Assembly (NCBI GenBank): GCA_020744425.1
Contig: JAGMUV010000012.1
Location: 434,001 to 498,000 of the forward strand
DNA length: 64,000 nucleotides
Origin: Dactylonectria macrodidyma
Lineage: Eukaryota > Ascomycota > Sordariomycetes > Hypocreales > Nectriaceae
Direction of reading: 5' to 3'
Within the stretch, counting starts at the first letter, position 1, and each line of letters begins with the position of its first letter. The notes beneath the pieces are model-generated. The model saw nothing but the letters and a program-made list of their open reading frames with translations, searched no databases and had not been told where the DNA came from. Below, in pieces: positions 54,948 to 64,000 of this stretch. Made by a program: the position numbers and the translations under genes.

Positions 54948-55249
54948 GCCAGGCAATGTGGATCGACGCGCTGCCACAGCCAAAAGTTGCTACGCTCATG
55001 CCCACTTTCTCTTGCAAAGATTTCCCTCTCATCCTCTCTGGTAGTGGTTTTATTTTCCATTATCCTGCCATTTACAAACTCGCTATTTTCAACCTCGCGC
55101 AGATCTTATCAACATAACACGTGGTCCGTAGACATGGATGACCCATCCTGGGCATGGCCGGCATGGAAGTTCGACATGAAGAGAGGGGACTTATTCACCA
55201 AGCTTCACGACCAGTATAACACCTATCCATCCCCCATTCAAGACCCTGA
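54928..55249 (+). repeat. Dispersed segment, copy 2 (first copy at 11967-12290)
   Basis: It runs from the last pol codons and stop through a pyrimidine-rich leader to ATG 55135 and the first 39 codons (MDDPSWAWPAWKFDMKRG...) of the 12173-type gene. It then breaks off abruptly after CAAGACCCTGAT and continues as LINE RT sequence. Confidence 0.9.
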
Positions 55250-55636
55250 TAGAGTAGAATCAACTCCACGGGCGGTTCGATGGCATTCGTGGACGACTAC
55301 TCGGCCTGGGTGACGGGGCCGACGGCGGAGACAAATAGGGCAGGCATCCAGGCCATCATAGACAGAGCACTGGACTGGGAAAGACGGAGCGGTGCAACAT
55401 TCGAAGGCGACAAGACGACCATCGTACACTTTACGCGCAATGCCGAGCGCACCAGCGATGCGCCATTCGTGATCAAGGGAAAGGAGGTTAAACCGACGCA
55501 AAGCGCTAAGATCCTGGGAGTGGTGATGGATGCAAAGCTACGGTACAAGGAACACATGGCCAGAGCAGCAGCCAAGGGGCTGTCGGCGGCCGGAGTTGAA
55601 TACAGGTCGCATATGGTTGTGTCTCATTGTAACTAG
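55250..55636 (+). pseudogene. LINE reverse-transcriptase fragment
   Basis: The frame reads MAFVDDYSAWVTGPTAETNR, then [20 protein letters not shown] and KILGVVMDAKLRYKEHMARA. It matches the catalytic FVDD region of the LINE ORF2 at about 41600-41880 but differs enough to be another LINE family member. It has neither the upstream RT motifs nor RNase H. Together with its left neighbours it makes a three-way junction of gypsy tail, 12173-type gene start and LINE piece. Confidence 0.85.
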
Positions 55637-57998
55637 AACCATGACAATAGGATTTCCGGCATCGACGCCTCACAGCATCTGGTCATTTTTTCGTCCCGGG
55701 TAGGTTGGGTCGACCTGCCATACCTACCGTAAGTTTGACAGACAGGCCACCTTCTGGTTGAAATACGCCAGGCTACGCTCTTCTGACTCTCCGTCACCCA
55801 TCCAGAGGTCGAAGTACTTCGGCTCATGATAGTAAGCTTAACCTGGCGACACACAACGCAACCACTATGCAAGGTAAAGGGGCTGTGACTCCCTGAAGTT
55901 CCCATATGCAGGAGGTGCCCCTTTCTCTTTGACATGCTCGTAGTGGCCGCTCCGCAGTGTATCAGCCAACAGACACCATGGCACTACCCCGGAGGAGTGT
56001 TCCATAACGATCCTAGCGGCTATGTGTGACGGACAGGTGATCATGCAGGATTGTTAAACCATTACGGATCCGCTGACGGCTGAGTTCTGCCTGGCTGTCC
56101 GATGCTCCCGGAAACTATACGAGAGTTCTCTTGGTCTCAATCTGCTTCGTCAGTGGCAAAAAATCTCTTTGTAATCCTGAAAAGGGGGGAACACTTTCGG
56201 GGAGCAATGCGGAGGCACAGTCACGAGAGAGACGAAGAGAGAGAAGCACTGATGTTGACCTAGTCCCATCAGCAAGCCCACAGAGAGCTGCACCTCCACA
56301 AGTATAGGTAAGGCAGACTTGAGAATCAGGAATTATGCCTAAACACGTCAGTCAGATCAAGTAATGGGGAGGCTGAGGAGAACATCGGCATGATCATGTC
56401 AAGCGAGGGATGGCAGCCAGAAGAATGAAGGGACATGGGCCTCGTTCTCTGCTCACATCAACGGCTCAGCCATCGAGGCCACCTCTTCACCAACCAAGTA
56501 ACTCTAGGAACTGCGTCGAAAGCCGAAGTACTGGGATGCTTCTCTCCTGCTGCATCGGTTCTAGAACGGAGAGGTGGCTTTCCTTTGATTATCTGGGCAA
56601 TATACGAGTCAAACTATTACGAATATGCATGGGCAAGCAAGTTTTTCACGGGACCTTCGTGGTCTGAGAGCTCAGTGGCAGGTGGACAAAAGGCCATTAA
56701 TTTGCCACATGTGTGAGACCTCAGATCGAATGCAAAGTTACTGTCTGATTGGCGGTCTGCTCCGCCTCCACATCCTTATTTACCTCGGTTTTCTTCCTCG
56801 CGTTGTTCACTTGGTACGCTTACACTTATTAGCTTTCGTCTCAGCAGCAGTCGATAACGTTTAAAATCTGTAGGGTTCACCCCAGAACTAGAAAATATGT
56901 AGAACCTACCTCGGGTTTCTTCCGGGGTCCCGGCTCTATCCGGGGTCTGGGTGGATAATCCGGGCACCGTACACACTTCCAGGAGATACGTAGTCATCGG
57001 CGACCTGAAATGTCACCCAAAAGCCAAATACTTGAGGCACTAGTGGCGCTGGCGGCAAAACCAGGACGAAAACAGAAGCATCCAGATTCAGCCTCACGGG
57101 GGGGAGGTGGCCGCCTTATGAGTTAGATCATTCCCGCTAAAGTCAGGTCTGGGCGTTGAGGCGCGGCTAGTGCAACACAAATGTCCATCCATGTCGCGGT
57201 TGAGGTTGCGAATCTCCACCGCCCTCATCGGACCGCCTTGGAAGATATCCTTGACTCGATGTCCAGGTGTTAAAGACGGCGCGTTTCGTGTCAGCCCCGC
57301 CACTGCTCGCAATCGCGCCCAAACGCTCAATGATGCACGATGCGGCAATCGGTTCTGCGGACGTGAAGGAGAAAAGATGGAACGAGCCAAGTGAAACGAG
57401 ACGCACAGGATCGTGCCGCTTGAGTTCTAAAGTACTACCTCTGAGTCACTACCCTCTTGTCACCCTGTATGCGTCACCATGGAACAAAAAGCGTGCTGTG
57501 GCGATGATGCAAAAAGGGGCGCATTGTTGACCTCTTGGAACCCCCCTACATAGTGGCGTTGAGCTAATCACACTTCGCCTGTCACTGTCACACTCATCCA
57601 CAGCCACAAAGTGGCGTCACCATCTCCTCGCCGTTGGAGTTTCCACTGACTCAAGTGTTAGTGGAAGTTTGACCAGTCTCCTGATCTGCCTTCTCGGGTT
57701 TACCAATGGGATCACTGTCTATCCGAGGAGCTAATGCACAGAACCCTGCGGTGATCACCCCAGAGTCCTTATGTTAGTCAGTGACCCCCCCTGTGGGAGC
57801 GGAGCGACCACCGGGGGGGCTGGATTTGAGGCCAACCAGTACTTGTGTAGCCCCAAAGGATACATATACTCAATCGATCCCAACTCGGCTCTTTACCACC
57901 ACCGACATGGACCAAACATTCAATCTACAATTTGAAGTGCCTCATACAGGCTCCGTCGCCAGTGAGAATTATCGATTTTCAGCAACTAACTCGCCCAC
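55637..57998. other. Gene-free stretch upstream of the membrane-protein gene
   Basis: No domain-bearing frame was seen. At about 57785-57825 the run CCCCCCCTGTGGGAGCGGAG is followed by CCACCGGGGGGG, a G/C-rich inverted repeat. The last 100 bp probably form the leader of the 57999 gene; an alternative upstream ATG at 57907 lies in another frame. Confidence 0.45.
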
Positions 57999-59404
57999 AT
58001 GCCTGGCTTTCTCGTTCCTGACACCTATGTGGCAGTCCCACCAAGTTTCGACGACCTCCTAGTCGCTAGTATTATCTGGGGCTGCACACTCGCGACGGGA
58101 GCCTTTTCGGGCACCAAGGCTGTCCAACAGACGTGGGCACTATGGAAGCGTTCTCGGCGAATACAACCGTACGTGATAATGGTTTGGGCAGAATGGATCG
58201 TCAACTTGGTGATTGGTGCTTTAGCTTGGGTTTTTCTTCGGGGGTTCATTGAGCCAAGGTTCGTCGAGAGAATGCCTTTACATAGTACATGAAGCCTTGA
58301 GGAGCTGACAAGTTGTTGCGCAGCTTTTGGATTTACTTCTTTTTTCGTATGACGCCTCTTGTCCTATCGACTTTTGGAGCGACTTAAAGCTGACCGTCCG
58401 TCGCAGTCGTCCTTTGGGTCATTCAAATCCAGTGCATCTGCGGTATCATCATCAATCGAATCGGTCTCCTCATGATCGACAAACGCAATGTTGCCAAGAT
58501 TCGTTGGGGCGTAGCCATCATACTGGGCCTCATCAACATCAGTGGCTTCATTATCTGGATCCCCGCGCAACTGCAAATCTCTGAGATGTGGGTGCATATC
58601 AACCATTATTACGATCGCACCGAAAAGGCCATCTTCCTAGTGATTGACGCCAGTCTGCACCTCTACTTTATCTATCTGGTCAGGGTCAGGCTCATCGCCA
58701 ATGGGCTCCACAAGTATACTCCTCTGTTCCGGTTCAACATGTTTATGGTGGCAATATCCATGAGCCTCGACGTGAGTCTTGAAACCTTCGGAGGGCAACA
58801 GTGGCTGGCGACCGCAGACTGACCCATTGGTACCCAGGTTATTCTTATCGGTAGCATGTCTATCGGCAACGGTTTTATGTAAGTCCCGTCCAATGAGTTG
58901 ATTCAAACATCCGTGGGCCTGACAATCATTTCTAGTTACGTACAATTCCATCCTCTTGTCTACACTATCAAACTCCAGATCGAGATGAACATTTCTTCCC
59001 TCATTGTCAAGGTCGCTCGCGCTACGGGTTATGACAGTTCCTATAAGAACGACTACGCACAGGGTACAGAGCTGCAGTCGAAGCTCAGGGGTAACATCCA
59101 GGCGGCCGGGTCCTCTGGTAACCAGGCCGGTCTAGAGACCGCAGACCAATTGTTTTCCAGCCATAATGAGGCGCACATCGAGGCGGATACAAGCAGCAAG
59201 CCAGCATCCAAAGGCATCACGAAGATTGTCCAGACTCGGGTGACAGTCACGTCGAGACACTGTGAGGAAGAAGACGAAGATGGCAGCTCGCAGTCGTCGA
59301 CGCGTCACTTGAAGCGCAGCTCGCAAGTCTACCAGGATCACTTCGATGAGGGCATGCCAACGAGTGAAGGGTCTGGGATTACCGTGAATGAAGCATACGT
59401 GTAG
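57999..59404 (+). CDS. Fungal multi-pass (about 7 TM) integral membrane protein
   Basis: Exons 57999-58258, 58324-58346, 58407-58771, 58838-58878 and 58936-59404 join in frame over four introns of 57-66 bp to 385 aa. Hydrophobic segments lie at about residues 20-40, 60-85, 90-115, 130-155, 175-200 and 210-245. The ending VYTIKLQIEMNISSLIVKVA is characteristic of a large Pezizomycotina-specific membrane family seen near rhodopsin-like/PTH11-like proteins. The tail of about 110 residues is hydrophilic and Ser/Glu-rich, probably cytoplasmic. The first intron has a less usual GTTCGT donor. Function is unknown; a sensing or signalling role is often assumed for such proteins. Confidence 0.8.
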
Positions 59405-60272
59405 ACTACGACACCCAGAGGGATATCGATGAATCCAATATATTTTTGAAAAAACCCCAAAAAGTTTGTCATAGAGTTCTGCTGATCTAATATCCTAACC
59501 AAGCAATTCTCTTCGGTGCCAACATGCAATCCTCCGACAGGGCATGTGGCGTAGGATATCATTCGTCGATCAATCTGCATACAGCTTTTGAAGCGCCCCC
59601 TTTGGTGCTCATCTCAGACCACGGCAAAACAGCGCCCTTATTACTTGGACCAGTACCAGGGGCCAGCGCTCCCCACATGTCAACTCAATCAATCAATCAA
59701 TCAATCACCACAATCAAATCAATCAACTTTCCCGATTTCTAAGTTGAAATAATTGGTATTGAGGTTATGGTCCTTGGCAGCGCACACTCAGAGGAGGGCC
59801 AGAGGTTAAACAGTTAAAAAAATAAAATAACAACCAATAGTGGATAACAGTGTGAGGGCCTAAATCCCAAGCCCAAGGCAACAGCAACTCAGAATGACTA
59901 GAGTTTCTACTGCATCAGGGTGCAAGCCTTGCTGTCCCAATCAACCCTTTGAGATGCGTCAAGCAGCTGGAAAAGCTAGATTGAAAAGCTAGATAGAAAA
60001 GCTAGATGTCGGAAGCAGACCTGCGTATTTGGATATGATATATCGATATAACTCTCTGCCTCTTAAATGGATATCCAGATTGATATCCACATAAATACCG
60101 CTCTCTGATTGGCTGAAAAGATCTTATCAATTGATTAGATGATGAAAAAACTTCTCTCAATTTCAACCCGGGCGAAATAAAATCCTTACCTTACCTTACC
60201 ACCATCTCAGTACTCGTTCAAGCGGCCCTAGGTATTCTAGCACAATTAGCTTATCCAGGTGATTTATCGACC
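59405..60272. other. Intergenic stretch with simple repeats
   Basis: A CAAT repeat lies at about 59686-59706, and AAAAGCTAGAT recurs three times at about 59970-60008. CAGGGTGCAAGCC near 59916 looks like a possible left hAT terminus for the following transposase fragment; no matching right end was found. CCTTACCTTACCTTACC occurs near 60185. Confidence 0.5.
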
Positions 60273-61070
60273 ATGACATCATCTCAGACCACCGCCGCCT
60301 CTACGCCCTCGATTTCGGACCAGTCCATTACTGGGACGTCTTTGGACTTTTTCCTTTTCTTCAAAGCAACGTATCCTGATGAGGACACCCAGAACACCAC
60401 CGGCGGGTCACGTACGCGCAAATCTAGGGGTATGGTGATGTATCGATGTCTCCATTGCCCTGCCGATAAGCCCTGGGCGAATCGGAAGCGGGACAACGCA
60501 TGGCATCACGCCCGGCGGTGCCATGCCGATATTATCTCTTCCCTCGATCGCACGCTCATTAGGGGCAGTTCTGATGTTCTAGATGATGAAAGGGAAGTCA
60601 AACGTCCTCGGATTGATGCTTTCTTTCCTTCTCATTACTCGGATGTCTCTCTCCGCCGTATGTTCGACCGCGATCGGTATTTAGATGCAATAATCAGCCT
60701 AATCACACGCCGCCGGCTTGCCTTCTCAGCAATTACCTGGGATGAGATGCAAGAGATTATGCTAGCAGCTAATCCTGCTATAGAGGACCTTTTAGTGACC
60801 AACCGAAGTGCTCTAATGCGACTAATTGATACCACATATGAGTTATATTCTTCTCAGCTCATGGCAACTCTTGAAGCTTCCATCTCAAAGATCCATATCC
60901 TCTCTGATCTCTGGACATCACCCCATCGCCATGGGATACTCGCCATCTCTGCGCGATGGGTTGATCAGGATTATCAGCCACGAAGGGCACTGCTAGCGAT
61001 GCCAGAATATCGCTATAGCCATAGTGGTGAAACCCAGGCATCTCTAATTATCGATACACTGGCAAAGTAG
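60273..61070 (+). pseudogene. hAT transposase, N-terminal part (truncated)
   Basis: 265 codons read as the start of a hAT transposase. A BED-type zinc finger (YRCLHCPADKPWANRKRDNA, then WHHARRCH) is followed by a linker and the first part of the RNase H-like core, with ILSDLWTSPHRHGILAISAR holding the first catalytic Asp. It stops at TAG after LIIDTLAK. Decayed coding-like sequence with further stops follows to about 61180 and again at about 61440-61600. The catalytic Glu region and C-terminal dimerisation domain are missing here. Confidence 0.82.
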
Positions 61071-61619
61071 TGCGATAATAAGAAGAACTTGCTCGGCCTT
61101 AACATCCCCGGTACGCAGCTCCGCAAGTTCTACTGCAGCATTACTAACACCAACCTGCGCTTCACTAACTGCCAGTAGTACAAGAACGTCGGCCCAGCCC
61201 CCGACCCTGGCCCCAATGGCTTCTGTCGCAGCGGCTGCCCGTCCAGGCTGGCGATCCATTCCACGTCCACCGTCCACGCATCCACGGCGTGGAAATGGAT
61301 GGTCCGTGCATCCATTTCCATCCATTCCATGGAGGGCGACTGATACACTGGCGCCTGGGCGCTCAAATTTTAGCTGATTTCATTGGCCCTCTAGTTCCCC
61401 ACACCATGATTCAGCACCATAGTCTCGAAAGCAGGTACGGCTGGTAGTACCTGGTACAACAACACTACCTTTAGAGATCGCTACTGGACATTTAGCATTG
61501 CAATAAAATCATTGGCACTTGGATTTGGTACTGCCTCTACTGAAAGAACCTAGGACAATGCTAGAAAAGACTCGGAAAATTTTATTGGAAGTTTGGGATG
61601 AAAAAAGTTCATCTATAAT
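61071..61619. other. Decayed hAT remainder and TCCAT-rich patch
   Basis: About 61250-61335 is rich in TCCA/TGGA words (for example GCATCCATTTCCATCCATTC). It ends with TCTATAAT (61612-61619), the left target duplication of the next element. No gene was seen. Confidence 0.5.
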
Positions 61620-63914
61620 CAGAGACCCAAACAACTCAACCAACTCAACGGACGACCTATATTGAGTGAATTGGCTTAGTAATCGCCGGCCTCTCGTTGA
61701 GTTGATCAACTGAACGCTTTCGTTGAATGGATTGACGTTGAGTTGGTGTGAGGGAACGATCATGTGACTTTCATACTTTATGAATAGTCTCACTTTATGA
61801 ATATTGTGTAAATAGCTTAAGTCGGAGTTTTCCTTAGGCGTCTCTTTCTTTACTCGTAAACAATCATCTTACCCAAGTCACACTCGACCTCGTTCGTGCT
61901 CTTGTCCTGTCACAGTTGGCCTAATTGACGAGATATTCGCGGCATGCTCAACCAGTTATTCCCACCCATTCTCCTCTTCTGCCAGCTCTCTCGCTCGGCC
62001 GAGAAATGACGCCATTGACTCTCTTGCGCCTGCCTCGCTTCTGGCGCTGCTCTCGACCTCGATTTGCGTGGGAACGAACAGAGGATCCAGGTCGTCGATT
62101 ATCTTGGCTTGTAGCCACGAACGCAGCACTAGACACATCCCGATTATATCGACTTCGAGGCGGCTGCGCAAGGGAGTCACCAATCGACCTGCGGCAGAAA
62201 AGAGCCTCTCGCACTCGGCTGACATCGGCTGGATCGTGAGGAAATCAAGAGCCATTCGAGAGAGGCGGGGATATTGAGCTTGGTTATCCTGCCAATATGC
62301 GCTGGGGTCTCGAATATCGGTGTCTGTTGGAACCCAGCTTTGTTGCCACGCCTCGTACTCGTCCCTCGGGGACTCAGGAGTCGCAGAAGACCTCATCCTC
62401 GCTGGCGTAGTCGTAGGCGTCGATAACCGGCTTGATGGCTCGTATCGTGACTGTTCGCAGTATTCCTCGAAGGCATTTTGGTACCTACTTCCTTCGCCGT
62501 TTAGCAACGGGCTCATTTCCTGGGCTCAATACCACCTCGAGGTTGCGATATTCGGTCTCCCATACCTCCTGAACCATCTCTTTCGCAGTTGCGATCCAAT
62601 CCGGATGTTTTCCCCAGTGTTCTTCGAACCAACCCCATCGATACGCAGGGTGGAGAGCCAACGCCACGTAATATATCGGTGTCTCGTCGAGAATTGTGTA
62701 ATATTTGTTGAGCTTCTGCCACCCTATGTTGATGTTGATCCTGAAGTGTTCGGGATCAGGATAATCCGCCGCGACTGCCTTGTACTCCTCCAGTTTTGCC
62801 ATTAGGAATTCGAAGCCTTGGATGATATCCTAGATATTTCCGTACGAGCCGACCCACCTTCCTGCGAATAGATGCTGCGGAAAGATTGGCGTCACAGAGC
62901 TTCACGCAAGGGTTCAGGTATGCGAAAATCTTCCCGAGCTTGTCGTGTTCTGCCGTTTCGAACGAGAGGTTGGGCCCCACGATCTATTCCATTAGAAGTC
63001 GTTGGAAATGCTTCTTGTCGAAGTTCTTAATGAAGCCATTTGCAATTGCTTGTTCTCTAGGCTTATTGGTATCAAGCTTCATCAACTCGGCGATGGTTGA
63101 CTGTCCCGTGGCATTCCGGCCCTCTGCTCTTAGCTGCGAGGCTGATTATGTCTTCCCTTCAGGCGCACAAATCCTGTGATCGTTATAGAGGTGGTTTAGG
63201 GTATTTTGGATGCCCGTTGATGTGAAGGTCTTTGGCTTAAGAGTGTTCTTGCGGATGCAAATTTTGCAAACCCACTTCCTGTCGTTGCCTTTCTGGACAT
63301 CGTACCCATACTCCCAGGCCCAGGAATTAGTATCTCTAACCCTCTGAGACCAGGTGAAGCCGGGAAGCGGCGCCAAAGAGATTCTTCATATTGCCGCTCT
63401 TTGGTAGTAGAATCTGGCGAGGTGGACTTAGAACGTCGAGCTGGCGAGAATGGCGTGGAAGCTGTAGAAGGCGTTGGAGACGACCTAAAATTTCCATCAT
63501 CGTCAACAGCAGTGATGGCGTCAGAATCTGATAAAATACTCATCCTGAGCTAGTTACTCAATGCAATCGGTGTAGCTGTTGAAATCGGTGTGACAGTTAG
63601 AAGCAGAATTGAGGGCAGAACAGAGGCTAAAAGGAGGTGGCGGCCAGGGAAATTAGGTGATCTGCCATACGTACAAGCCACACATAGCCTTAGTTACGGG
63701 GCCGCTGTTAGGATTTATACCAGTCCGCAGTTACAGTCACTAACAGTGGCAAGTAGACCCACTTCATATCAACGAAATCAACGAGATCCACCAATTTCAA
63801 GGTAATATTGAGTTGGGCAGCTTACTAATAAAGTCCTCCATTGAGTTGGTTGAGTTGGCCGTTGATCAACGAGTTGATCAACTCGTTGATTACGTTGAGT
63901 TGTTTGGGTCTCTG
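61620..63914 (-). mobile_element. hAT transposon with CAGAGACCC TIRs and 8-bp target duplication
   Basis: The 2295-bp element starts CAGAGACCCAAACAAC and ends with the inverted match GTTGTTTGGGTCTCTG-like terminus. TCTATAAT flanks it on both sides (61612-61619, 63915-63922). The 8-bp duplication and CAG...CTG ends are typical of hAT elements. Subterminal GTTGAGTTGGTTGAG-type short repeats lie at both ends. The inner gene (61956-63543) is decayed. Confidence 0.92.
61956..63543 (-). pseudogene. hAT transposase, decayed and internally shortened
   Basis: Read on the minus strand from 63543: a Ser/Thr-rich start, then after a one-base frameshift near 63380 a BED-type zinc finger (KWVCKICIRKNTLKPK, then LNHLYNDH). 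Next come AIANGFIKNFDKKHFQRLL and GPNLSFETAEHDKLGKI, with in-frame TAA and TAG stops at positions that would suit Gln and Trp codons. After 62980 the sequence jumps to a later part (INIGWQKLNKYYTI; YYVALALHPAYRW), and the C-terminal dimerisation domain follows (LSRMALDFLTIQPMSAECER, then LFSAAGRL). Much of the catalytic core is missing, so it should be inactive. Confidence 0.85.
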
Positions 63915-63922
63915 TCTATAAT

Positions 63923-64000
63923 TGAGCTTTTCCTGGCGGTCTGCCATTTAGTTAGTCCAACAAGTCAGATAGTTTGCACGCTACTACTCTATACACTTTT
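63923..64000. other. Right edge of the window
   Basis: Sequence beyond the hAT insertion continues the pre-insertion sequence left of 61612. No feature was seen. Confidence 0.4.

Noticed and set aside
57907..57998. Upstream ATG (MDQTFN...) for the membrane-protein gene
   Set aside because: It lies in a different frame from the clear exon 1, and no good intron joins them; the ATG at 57999 fits the family start.
1..64000. Starship-type giant element (captain tyrosine recombinase)
   Set aside because: No DUF3435-like recombinase frame or boundary repeats were seen; the cargo can be explained by separate smaller elements.
1..64000. tRNA or rRNA genes
   Set aside because: No cloverleaf with A and B box pairs or rRNA-like blocks was recognised by eye; a tRNAscan run would settle it.

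Overview
The window is fungal nuclear DNA from a filamentous ascomycete (Pezizomycotina). Genes carry several short introns of about 41-82 bp with GT...AG ends and CTRAC-like branch sites. The gene families are typical of moulds, and Eurotiales (Aspergillus/Penicillium-like) is the most likely order. That order is inferred from gene style, not proven. I saw no tRNA, rRNA, CRISPR array or bacterial operon.

Conserved genes sit as islands among transposons. Left to right these are: a delta-9 fatty-acid desaturase (2980-4400); a Ran1-like Ser/Thr kinase (7481-8587, minus) whose C-terminal exon looks frameshifted off; a divergent beta-tubulin with seven exons (14045-15791, minus); a vacuolar Ca2+/H+ exchanger with six exons (20802-22543); a small VOC/glyoxalase-fold protein (33399-33862, minus); a Ser-rich 644-aa unknown (35564-37498, minus) and a RING protein with SUMO-binding-like motifs (38090-38990, minus); a secreted GH64 glucanase (47316-48647); a bZIP factor cut short beside retroelement debris (53547-54301); and a fungal multi-pass membrane protein (57999-59404).

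Mobile DNA makes up much of the rest. There is an 893-bp element with perfect 81-bp terminal inverted repeats and an 8-bp target duplication (4943-5835). A pogo-family element with perfect 72-bp TIRs has a transposase broken by a single TAG (16318-18523), and an apparently intact Tc1-like element lies only 164 bp away (18688-20063). A truncated Helitron N-terminal gene is head-to-head with a full 1666-aa Helitron Rep/helicase (23422-31680). A LINE with both ORFs open occupies 39.8-45.4 kb, with small LINE pieces at 34.2, 35.4 and 55.3 kb. A chromodomain Ty3/gypsy pol tail (54.4-54.9 kb) is followed by a segment also found at 12 kb. Two hAT elements end the window, one bounded by an 8-bp duplication (61620-63914).

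Broken host or unknown genes (BCS1-like ATPase, NAD-binding dehydrogenase start, and three unidentified decayed reading frames) fit a repeat-rich, rearranging accessory region. Some stops in the DNA transposons are of a C-to-T/G-to-A type, as expected from RIP-like mutation, but the LINE, the Helitron and the Tc1 element remain open. The most interesting items are the RING/SIM protein and its neighbour, the Ser-198 beta-tubulin paralogue, the 893-bp TIR element, the intact Helitron with matching hairpin motifs at both flanks, and the pol-tail/unknown-ORF segment present twice.
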